Shown here: piece after piece, positions 10,580 through 21,985 of the stretch | Numbering within the stretch: the stretch's first letter is position 1 | Layout: each line of letters begins with the position of its first letter | From: Silene noctiflora | Lineage: Eukaryota > Streptophyta > Magnoliopsida > Caryophyllales > Caryophyllaceae | Assembly (NCBI GenBank): GCA_009801015.1 | Contig: VHZZ01017470.1 | Location: forward strand, 1,469 to 27,659 | DNA: 26,191 nucleotides | Reading direction: 5' to 3' | Program-made: the position numbers and the translations under genes | Notes under the pieces: model-generated | What the model was told of the DNA's origin: nothing | The model's input: the letters and a program-made list of their open reading frames with translations, nothing else | Database searches by the model: none

Positions 10580-10845
10580 AAATAGACAGCTTGCTCTCGA
10601 TTTCTCTCCCCAAGAGCCATAGTTGTACATATGGGTCGCGACAACTGATACCACGACCTTGGCCAAAATCGAGATGTAGTACTATGCCAATATCACATGA
10701 AGAGTTACTCTCCATTTTATTCTTTTTAGAGCATATGCAGAGCATAAGAAAATACCCTACTCTAAGCAACAAACAATTTTTTTTGCTCTCCTAGTCTCCA
10801 ACAATAGAAACCATATTGGAGAGTAGTTGAAGAGCACCTTAGAAA
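10580..10845. repeat. Imperfect inverted repeat built on CTCTCCAA words
   Basis: GCTCTCCTAGTCTCCAACAA (about 10785) and, on the other strand, GCTCTTCAACTACTCTCCAA (about 10837 downward) mirror each other across a short loop. Related words occur near 10590-10720. This looks like a degraded MITE. Borders are uncertain. Confidence 0.3.
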
Positions 10846-12880
10846 ACACCTTGTAGAGATCCTATTGTACATACTCTGATCCCATCTCAAACATACATTA
10901 ATCATTTGAATCTAGCCCTCTCTCATTCCCTCATGAAAATACCTGCATAAGTTATCTAAGGAAAATACACCCAAAGCCCTTCGACAAGAGATTAATTCCT
11001 TGAAAAGCACAAAATGCCTGGTAAGATTCAGACACATGTTATCTACTTAGGCACATTGAATTGCAAGAGCAACACTACTACTCCAATGCCTCGAAGACTC
11101 TCAAATATGGCGAAGGGATTGAACAGCATAAAGACGGTATTCCAATACTCAGTGTGAAATTTTTGTTGAAATTTACGCCAATGACAACTACTTCACATTT
11201 AAAGGATTGTGTATAGTTTAGGGATCCATTTTGCATCATTTCATCATATTCCAAAGCCAATGTATAGATCAAATTAGATATCATGAATGAGACCTTCTAT
11301 ACAGAGGGGCCTGGTATATATAGATAGCAATGGAGTATATGAGAACAGGAGAACAGTTTGACCAAACGTGTCACTTTCTGTCATTTAGTGTGCTATTACA
11401 GCATTCGATGGGGTAACTAGGAGGGTTCCTCCCACACCCTCCTTCAAAAGAAAAAAAAACATCTATTATCGCACGGCAAGGTAAGATGGACCTAGCACAA
11501 CAAGAGCCTGCAAACCTAGCTGAAGGGAGAGTTAAGAAGTGGTACATTCAGAGAAACAAACTAGAGAGTTGTAAAGTCAGTCGTATACTCGTATGGCAAT
11601 TATTCATTCAGAACAGCAGCTGCTGAGCCACTGTATCAGTAAAGTCAAGATATTGAAAAAATAATTGTAGTGAGCACTGGAAGGGCATAGGCTACTGAGG
11701 AACTATCCGGTAAAACTTAAGGAATGAGATTTTCCAAGATTCAGAGACCACAGTCGGATTCGTCACAAAATCCATCAGCAAGGACTGGTACCTTTTTAAG
11801 AAGCCAAGTCTGAAGTGCTGACAATTTAAACTTAAAGTCTGAATTGTCGACATCAGATGGCAAGGTAATCCCAAACACAATCACCATCTTTTGCAAAACA
11901 AACAAGCATTACAATTTAGTATACATGACAGTTCAGATGATCACCCTGAAATTACAAATATTATTAGTGCAATTCAAAACTAAGCACTTGAGGAACCTGA
12001 TCATACTGAATAAATGATTTTTTTTTTTTTCCGCAGTGTCTATCTAGTATTGTAAATAAATATGAGTAACGGTTATGTATGAGTAGGAGAGCCAAGAAAT
12101 CAAATGAGCAAACAAAGAGATACTTATTTTTTCTTGATCTATACCTAGAAGTACTTTCTGCATACCTGTTAAAAGCAGCCCATTCATGACTTTGTCACAT
12201 CAAGACTCAACCTCCAATCTGTTCACATCCATCATTTACCTGCAATGTTCAAAGACCTCGAATTAAAAGTGTCAAAAGATAATCCACAATATTTGTTTTC
12301 TTACATGATCAACTATGGACTTAGAGTCCACATTTTTAACAAATCTTGTGAAATGACAACACCCACAGGCCACAACAATGCCGGATTCTTTTATACCGTT
12401 CCATGAAGATAGCAAGGGTATTGAAAGAAACGTGACTGGTGTTAGAGTGTTTGGTTTTGACTCATAGTCATGCAGTGACTCAGAAAGTACTACTGATTGG
12501 CATCAGAATGATTCTCATGATAACAAAACTGATCTATCCAAATCAAGGAGCGGAATGAACACATGATGAGTCATAATAACAAAAGGTGGGTTGGGACTTC
12601 GTAGTTTTAGACGACCTTCAAACTACATATGAAGTCTAGTGGAATTATGACTTATCATGAGGTCATTCAAGAAACTGTTACTCTGTTAGTACAGTGGGAA
12701 CCCATCAAACTACAAAACACAAGATAACCTCCATTTGAGATGGCGTTTTCCTAACAAAACCGCCATGAGAGATGACGTGTCCGAGCTTCGTAAATTACGA
12801 TTTCTACATGGACCCTATTTGAGAGCATTAATGTAGGAAGAAAATCGATAAATTGGGCGTATTCGATCATATATATCATA
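10846..12880. other. No confident gene; possible spliced minus-strand transcript
   Basis: On the minus strand a short segment (about 12236 down to 12167) is bounded by an acceptor-like TTGCAG and a donor-like CAGGTATGC, but has stops in all frames checked. A 48-codon frame (11887-11741, -) follows a branchpoint-like TACTAAAT. These could be exons of a non-coding RNA or of a long 3' UTR of the J-domain gene upstream. Nothing was recognised by similarity. Confidence 0.25.
11741..11887 (-). CDS. Possible short ORF or terminal exon, unknown product
   Basis: The frame has 48 codons, starting with ATG and ending with TGA, and is acidic and hydrophobic in balance, with the motif FKFKLSALQTWLLKKV in the middle and DESDCGL at the end. 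Upstream lies a branchpoint-like TACTAAAT and a pyrimidine-rich TTGTTTGTTTTGCAAAAG, so it could be a last exon. I do not recognise a family. It may equally be chance. Confidence 0.15.
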   Translation of the reverse strand: MVIVFGITLPSDVDNSDFKFKLSALQTWLLKKVPVLADGFCDESDCGL

Positions 12881-12890
12881 TCTCCTCATT

Positions 12891-12976
12891 TTCTTAGGAA
12901 TTGCCCCGTTTTTCGGAATTCCCCTCACAATTGGACACTCACAATTTCCCTCACATAATAGGACAATTCCTAAGAA
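12891..12976. repeat. Small foldback with perfect 13-bp arms
   Basis: TTCTTAGGAATTG at 12891-12903 is exactly repeated as its reverse complement at 12964-12976. The flanks CTCCTCATT and, in mirror, CTCCCTCTATT extend the similarity. The edge words resemble Stowaway-like MITEs, but no TA duplication was confirmed. Confidence 0.5.
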
Positions 12977-13159
12977 TAGAGGGAGTGGAAACCAGGGGAA
13001 AGAAATGATCAATGCAACATACTATAATAGAACTCAGCAAAAGGCATAGTGAGAAAAGAAAACTCAATACATCAAGCAACAAAATTTGTGCAAGATATGA
13101 ATATAAATTACAAATTACGTTGAGTTGAGTTGAAACAAATAGCATATGAAGCAATCACA

Positions 13160-13697
13160 TGCAAGAAAATACTCACCTAATTCCAAAAATGGTCAGAAGC
13201 TAACTTCAGTTTCCGACAAAGCAGCCACTCAAGCATGTCTCAAGGAAAGAAACTGATATACGAACCCCCAGGTATTCCCCACCTTACTTTGCGCTTGGAC
13301 CATTACTTTAAGTGAGCAGCCACACAATTTCAGATGGAGGCAATGCAATAACAAGTATAACATAACAATATACATAAAAAAAAAAAGTCTAAAGCTTTAT
13401 CCTTTTAATCTCATAACAAGTCCAACCCTTTTGATTTGATAAAATGTACTCTGAACCAAATTGAACATCATGAGATTACTCAGCACAGAAAATGACTAAT
13501 CTACAGAGAGAATTTCTAATGGCAAAAAGACTTGATGATCAAATCCCTGCAAATTACAAACTACATACTTGCTGCCAGGAAACAGTTTAAAGACAATCCC
13601 GGTTGTTCTACATACATCAAGACTAACTACCTGCATACAGAAACAGCAAAAGAAGACACAATGAGAACATTTGGATACGAAAGAAGGCTTCTTACAG
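13160..13697 (-). other. Probable 3' UTR of the J-domain gene, with splice-like signals
   Basis: Immediately after the TAG stop at 13700-13698 the minus strand reads CTGTAAGAAG, a good donor, and TATGCAG follows 65 nt later as a possible acceptor. A further TTTGCAG lies near 13550, and an AG-GTGAGT donor lies at 13177-13171. These suggest optional introns in the 3' UTR. This is inferred from consensus signals only. Confidence 0.3.
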
Positions 13698-15839
13698 CTA
13701 AGATGGCTTAGCTTTCCCATCCCCATCAACATTTAATATGGGCAAAGTACTAAAAAACTCATCAAGACCTTCAAAAAACTCTATGTTTTCAACCCCAACT
13801 TCTCCCCCATTTACAGCACTAGCTGTAGGAGCTTGCTCATCACCCTCATTATTGAACTCCACATTCAAATCTAATCTCCCCATATTTTTCGTCCTTCTTC
13901 TAGCTTGATTCCTCGTAAGGGTAGCTGTCGCTACCCTCCTTCTTGCATCCTCCTTAGTAGCGCCAGCAGCCAAACTAAAAACAACAACATTTTGTGTATT
14001 AGACCCACCTTCCAAATGATTGCCACCAGCAGAAACTCCACGTTCAACGGCTGAATTGTGATTTGCCTGCTTTTGGACATTTACAACTCCATGCCTATGT
14101 TTCGGTGGCCTACCGGTCCTAACCTTTCTTTTCCTTTTCTTCTTTTTCTTCTTTTCAGGAGCATTATGTCTCTGTCTCCGCCAATCATCATCAGACGAGT
14201 CAGAATCACTAGGATCCGAATTAAAATCATCTAAATCATCATCAAAATAAACCCTGGGCTGTGAAGCCAGCGGCCTGACCGTCTTCTTAGGCCCAACAGC
14301 TGCCCCACCACTACTTTCAAACCATTGAAATTTCTCACTCCCATTTTCCACAGGGCAAGCAAACATGGGTGAGAATGGCACCCAATTTGTCCCCACATTC
14401 GACTTCCCCATTTTATTTTGCTTCTTCCAGGCTACAGACGAAAACCCTAATGGGAAAAAACCCCAACAACAAAATGAACTCTCCTTAGAGTCCTTACCTT
14501 TCTCACCATCACCACCACCGCCATCACTAATAGGAGGGGGATTCGGAATCTGTACAGCATGAAACCCCCTCCCACAATTCTGACACCTAAGAGTACACTC
14601 CTTATACACTATCTGATACTCGAATATGTAAAGACAGTAAGGGCAAGACGTCCAAAAGCTCTCAACCTCCTTTTCCCCTTCCTTATTACCCTCATTAGCA
14701 GCAACATCACCGTTGTCAACATTAGCATTCGCATTAACAGCACCATTATTCTCATGCACAACACCAGCATTATTATTATTACCAACACTACCATTAATAA
14801 CAACATTATCAATACCAACATTTCCATCAACCAATGTAGTTCTCACCTCCACCGGCTGCGCTTGATGCTGTACCGGCACCACAACAGGCGGCTGCTGACC
14901 CTGTACTAAACCCGGTATAGGCATCATCTGCGTCTGCATAATTGGTGTCGTAATTACAGGTACAGCCGGATTTGCTGCTGTCCCCTGTAACCCTGACATC
15001 CCTAATCCACTACCAGCAATCGCATTTACCACCCCCTTATTCCTATCCCCACCTTTCGTTGGTGTTGGGTCCCGCATCTGCCACTGTGGCGGCAACTGCA
15101 TTGGCTGTTGTTGCGGCCGCAGTGGCAATTGCTGTTGCATTTGCATGAACTCTATCTGCTGCAACTGATTACTACTACCACCACTACTAAAATTATTATT
15201 CTGGGAGAAATGATCTTCTTGTTGTTGCCACATTGACCCCGCCGCCTGTGGCAGTTGCTGCTGTTGCTGCAACTGCTGCTGAGGCGGCGGTTGAAAAAAC
15301 TGAAAAGTATTAATCTGCTGCTGCTGCACAGCAGCAGCCACAGTCTGCGACTGCGGTTGCTGCTGCTGCGCCTGCTGTTGCTGTTGCGGAATCTGCTGCT
15401 GCTGTTCCTCAACAATCCGCTGTAAATAAACAGCGAGTTCGTTATCAAACAACCATTTCTTATTCGGATCGGATAAAATAGACCAAGCATCCATAACCAA
15501 CTGCAAAGCATAATCCGCAAACGGAACCCGATTCCTATCCGGGTTAAGCAAAGTAACCAACTTCCGATAATGATTAGCAATCAATTCCGGGTCGCGGACT
15601 AACCGAGGAAGTTGAAGCACCGTATACCAATCCGGATGTTGCGAAGAGTTGACCCGTTTCTCACCGGCTAACACGGTTTCAATAACAGCAAGTATTTGGT
15701 CGGGAACTTGGTTATTCGGGTCGGATTCACGTGCTCGGATCGCGAATGTCTTTGACCCGAGAAAATCACGTGCTGTTAATAACTTTACGGCTATCCCTAA
15801 CCACCGTTCCGCTTCCGCTCTAGGGGTATTTGGGTCCAT
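13698..15839 (-). CDS. J-like domain protein with zinc ribbon and AT-hook-like motif (HPD replaced by NPD)
   Basis: Intronless, 713 aa, ATG at 15839. The N-terminus (1-60, EAERWLGIAVKLL, then FAIRARESDP) is the helical region found before the J domain in plant DnaJ proteins of the DUF3444-associated group. The J-like domain covers about 69-136 (DWYTVLQL, then AWSILSDP). Its HPD tripeptide, needed to stimulate Hsp70 ATPase, reads N99-P-D. Next come Gln-rich tracts (145-255), an Asn/Val-rich linker, and a zinc ribbon with CPYC (399-402) and CQNC (419-422). After these lie an acidic segment (about 532-552), a Lys/Arg cluster (563-573) and TGRPPK (575-580), which resembles an AT hook. The terminal DUF3444 domain of related proteins is absent. 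A nuclear, possibly DNA-associated role is inferred; classical co-chaperone activity is doubtful. It is divergent from the MDP-1-like gene 3 kb away. Confidence 0.92.
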   Translation of the reverse strand: MDPNTPRAEAERWLGIAVKLLTARDFLGSKTFAIRARESDPNNQVPDQILAVIETVLAGEKRVNSSQHPDWYTVLQLPRLVRDPELIANHYRKLVTLLNPDRNRVPFADYALQLVMDAWSILSDPNKKWLFDNELAVYLQRIVEEQQQQIPQQQQQAQQQQPQSQTVAAAVQQQQINTFQFFQPPPQQQLQQQQQLPQAAGSMWQQQEDHFSQNNNFSSGGSSNQLQQIEFMQMQQQLPLRPQQQPMQLPPQWQMRDPTPTKGGDRNKGVVNAIAGSGLGMSGLQGTAANPAVPVITTPIMQTQMMPIPGLVQGQQPPVVVPVQHQAQPVEVRTTLVDGNVGIDNVVINGSVGNNNNAGVVHENNGAVNANANVDNGDVAANEGNKEGEKEVESFWTSCPYCLYIFEYQIVYKECTLRCQNCGRGFHAVQIPNPPPISDGGGGDGEKGKDSKESSFCCWGFFPLGFSSVAWKKQNKMGKSNVGTNWVPFSPMFACPVENGSEKFQWFESSGGAAVGPKKTVRPLASQPRVYFDDDLDDFNSDPSDSDSSDDDWRRQRHNAPEKKKKKKRKRKVRTGRPPKHRHGVVNVQKQANHNSAVERGVSAGGNHLEGGSNTQNVVVFSLAAGATKEDARRRVATATLTRNQARRRTKNMGRLDLNVEFNNEGDEQAPTASAVNGGEVGVENIEFFEGLDEFFSTLPILNVDGDGKAKPS

Positions 15840-16235
15840 TTTGGGGCAATTTATTCTCTCTCTAAGGTTGGTTTTTATTAGTATTTTATTTAGGAGTTGA
15901 CACTAGTGTGGAGTGTTGTGTTTTGAGGGGTAGAGGATTTTAGGGGAGATTTTTGAGAATCCAAAGGGATTTCACTATTTTAGTTGAGAGATGGGTGGGT
16001 GGATGAGGGTAAAATGGTCATTTTACCACTATTCTACTAGTGAGTTATTAAGAGGGAGGGGATATAGTTGAGTACTTGAGTGGTTTGAGGTTTGAAGTTT
16101 GAATCACCATTGTTAATAGGACTAATATAATGCATGATTGGAGTAATTAATTTGAGATATAGAAGGTAGAAAAGCTTGAAAGGTATATATCTTTACATTT
16201 TTGTATTAAAGGGATGTTTTAGGGTATTTATTGCG
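15840..16235 (-). promoter_or_regulatory. 5' flank and probable promoter of the J-domain gene
   Basis: AT-rich sequence upstream of the ATG at 15839. The CT-rich stretch just before the start (minus-strand complement of 15840-15900, including TCTCTCTAAGG on the plus strand) fits a plant 5' UTR. I see no clear TATA box in a fixed position. Confidence 0.3.
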
Positions 16236-16801
16236 ATAAATGTTTAATAGTGTATAGTAAGAAATCAGATCAAGATATTCTTCTAACGGTTGGAAAATGA
16301 TAATGTCATTGGAATTAAAAATGGTTCTGTCCATAAATATTACGCGTTTTATACAGTGTATGATATGATATGATATCGTCTATGATTTAGTCCATTGGTT
16401 CGATGAATAGTTTGAACGTTTTTTTTTTAATACTGGATAAGAGATTAGAGACAACTATAGGGGGAGACCGGGAGTATGAGGCGAGCAGGAAAATAGACTA
16501 TAATTAATTTTTTTGGGAATAAATGTTTTGACAATTTATAGTAAGAAATCAACTAGATATTTTGAACGGTTATATATGATATTCAAATGACGATGTTATG
16601 GAATTGAAAATGACTTTGTTAACTAATATTACGCTTTCGATAAAGTGTATAATAGCATACGATACACTCTGGTCAATTGGTTTTGACGGTTAGTTTAAAC
16701 GTTATTTTTTCTATCACTGAATAAAACGATAGGAGACAAATTACGTATATGGAAAGTAGGAGGCAGGCCATGAAACGGACTATAATTGATGTTTTTTGTT
16801 T
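16236..16801. repeat. Diverged tandem duplication, period about 283 bp
   Basis: Copy 1 (16236-16518) and copy 2 (16519-16801) start with ATAAATG and share an ordered series of words: TATAGTAAGAAATCA, AGATATT, ACGGTT, GGAATT, TATTACGC, GTGTAT, ATTGGTT, AACGTT, GAGACAA and GACTATAATT. Divergence is considerable, so the duplication is old. It lies between the divergent J-domain and MDP-1-like genes. Function is unknown; it could be a satellite fragment. Confidence 0.75.
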
Positions 16802-17645
16802 TTAGGATGGAAATTTTTTGTCTTACCATCTTTTATTATCCTTTGAAAAATTCAACAAAATATGTTATACAAACATTAAATCGCGATGTATTAGGTATAC
16901 AGTAAATGTAAGTTAATTTAAAGAAAAAAGGGTCCAAATTTGTGCAATGATGTCGTAGCCACAAGGCGAAATGTCGTGAAGCGGTTAAGGGTTGATAAAG
17001 AAGGTTGCCTTTTTTTCTACAGAAACATGGGGACTTGTCTCCATGTTGTACGGGATTGGGGGGGGGGGGGTGTCAGTGGATGGGTTTTGGAAAAAGGTTA
17101 GGGTTGGAGATGCTGATGAAGAAAGGGGTTTTGAAGGAGTGGGTGAAAGAAGTGAGGATGAAGATGAACGAGAAGGATTGCACAGTTTTATGACGATATG
17201 ATGGACAATATAGGAACGGAGAAACAGAGTTATTTTTTAGGGTGAAAGGTGGGACACGGAGATAGTGGTGAGACTTGTGCAGGACCTATGTTGTGAGATT
17301 AGGGAGATGGTGGTGGATTAAAGAAAGAACCACAAAGAAGGAGCTTGATGCTGATTGGATGAAGACGGGTGTTGGGGAGAGAAAAATCAGCTGCGGGGCA
17401 TGGATTATTGAGGGGATGAGGATAGGGCTTGGAGCAATGTCGAGGGATGAGTTAGGAAGAGTGGAGTAGGGGTAGCGGTTAAAAAAAAGGTAGAGGGAAC
17501 CAAAAATGATGAAAACCGAAGTGATGCTAATGAGCATAGATGTGGCAAGACATGCTAGCTGTTTAAAATCATTATTTTGAGCGATTATACAAATGTTATT
17601 GATGGCTTAAAGCAATAAAAGTAAAGGAGAAGCGACGTCTTTTTA
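16802..17645. other. Intergenic, purine-rich block with a 13-G run
   Basis: Bases 17058-17070 are thirteen consecutive G. The plus strand stays strongly G/A-rich to about 17510, giving overlapping open frames of 60-83 codons that reflect the base skew. No domain is recognisable in any of them. It could be the remnant of a transposon or processed sequence. Confidence 0.4.
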
Positions 17646-17647
17646 AT

Positions 17648-17842
17648 TTATGGATACACTTCAGATTTGTCGGTAGGAGACAAAATAAAGTTGTTCATGA
17701 GTCCGCTCATGCTAGCCTGTGGTCTTATGATAGGCGCCACTGGTCCCGTGTTCTTCCATAAAACATTGTTGGCGTTATTGCCTTCGGTTTGGTAAAGAAT
17801 TAAGCCCTCTGGGGTTTTACTCAAAAGAAGCCCAAAAATCAT
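17648..17842 (-). CDS. Orphan small ORF, unknown product
   Basis: ATG-initiated frame of 64 codons ending in TAA. Composition is balanced and protein-like, with TPEGLILYQTEGNN near the start and MSGLMNNFILSPTDKSEVYP at the end, unlike the biased frames around it. I do not recognise a family. It may be the last exon of a decayed gene or transposon. No intact neighbour on this strand supports it. Confidence 0.2.
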   Translation of the reverse strand: MIFGLLLSKTPEGLILYQTEGNNANNVLWKNTGPVAPIIRPQASMSGLMNNFILSPTDKSEVYP

Positions 17843-18419
17843 ATGTTAAATCACGAGAAAAGATGCAATTAGAGCTTTGTGAATTGTCATATGATCTCAA
17901 CATTCTATAGTAGGTCTAGATGACTTAATTATTTAAAAAAACATCAGATTTTAATATTTTTGCCTTATATTTTCATCTCTTTCAAAATTATGGTTATTCA
18001 TATATAGATATTTAGATCATGTTAGATTACGATATTAGTTTGGTTGTACTAGGAGAAGATGAATCCACTTTATATAAGCTAAAAAAGGTTTCATCACTCG
18101 AAATAAATTTTAATTGTAACATTTTACAAAACATTAGCCAACGGTGAATGTTTTTTTTTTTACTAAAAATGATTAAACACGCTCTCGAGTCGAACATTGG
18201 CCAAGTTTATGTTAACTTTTTGGCCACGTGTAGGTAGGTTTAAAAAGTTGTTAACAAGTCGAGACTTTGCTAATGTCTAAAAATGAATAATCACACTTAA
18301 TTTTTAGTGATGATGGAGTCAAGTTCAATACACAAAAGAGACTTTGACTGCTCAATTTTATACCTACAAAGTCAAATGAACCTATCTAAACTATTAAATC
18401 ACGAGTGATGTCCGATGGT

Positions 18420-18575
18420 AGCATCGTCAGCAAAATATCACAAAATTTCATTTGTGTCGTACAAAATCCGTCACTTTAAAGACACGTGAGACAAATGGAC
18501 AATTGGGGAGGGCAAGTGAAAAAGGACGGTGAGATATCTCTTTAAAAAGACCGTCTAAGACTTTTTGAGAAAAGA
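18420..18575. mobile_element. MITE-like remnant upstream of the MDP-1-like gene
   Basis: The right side reads GAGATATCTCTTTAAAAAGACCGTCTAAGAC and the middle has AAAATCCGTCACTTTAAAGACACGTGAGAC. GACCGTCT-type ends next to AAGAGATAT words are typical of small plant elements, and a similar AGACGGTCTC word occurs at about 3152. No target duplication was found, so this is tentative. Confidence 0.3.
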
Positions 18576-18794
18576 AAATATTACCTATGTAACTCTCTTT
18601 ACACCCCCAAAAAATAGTCAAGTGAACCTAACATAAGAATATACTCCGTAAGATTGAAGAAAAGAAGCAGACAGACTCAGAATGCTTGTTCAAAAAACTG
18701 GTAAAAGTCAAACCCAGTTGAAAATTGAAATACATTTCTGGTAATTCATTGGTTGATCACCCAATTTTGCCAGTATAATCAAAACAATTGAGAA

Positions 18795-21375
<2,581 letters not shown>

Positions 21376-21985
21376 CACGAAGCAATTTATTGAGTACAGG
21401 ACTAATTTTACGCTCTGATTTAAATTGGATTGAAATGGATTTGGCCTGTGATCATGCGCCAACTTTCGGGATTGGCCAAGTTTAATCTGTACCTGATTTT
21501 GCCGTATTCTCTTGGCTAATTGGCTGTACTGAAGGAATCCATTATTAATCTTTTGGCTGTACCAAATGAATGTAATCACTATTGAATTTTGCGGGATGAA
21601 AATGTTGATATACTATTGAGTATTGATATATCGAGTGTGATTTTAAGGATTTAAAGGACCTGTTCCCTTACATAGTAGTTATATTGAAACTCGTCATAGG
21701 TGGATCCTGGATACAAGTCCTTAACGTTTGTTTATAGATGGGTGTAAAAAATATCCAGAAATCGTAATGTATCAATGTCCAAAAGCTTCATATTTTAATT
21801 CACGTAATCTTTGTTTAAGAGATGAATCTATTAGAAATCGTGTCTATGACCGACAGTGATACCACAATATTGATGCTTACAATGGTTAAACCTGTCGTCA
21901 TCAAATGATCCTAGTAACTTCCTTTACACCTAATACAAAAAGATACATCCACTTCGACAGGTAGTAACACGGCTGGAAAACTAAC
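21376..21985. other. Convergent 3' flanks of the MDP-1-like and hydrolase-like genes
   Basis: The two stop codons face each other across 610 bp. The sequence is AT-rich and shows no gene or repeat that I can support. It should contain both 3' UTRs. Confidence 0.5.

Noticed and set aside
14559..15580. Several frames overlapping the J-domain gene, rich in Ile, Met, Leu, Arg or Ser
   Set aside because: They are shadows of the Gln/Asn/Val-rich repeats of the real gene in other frames.
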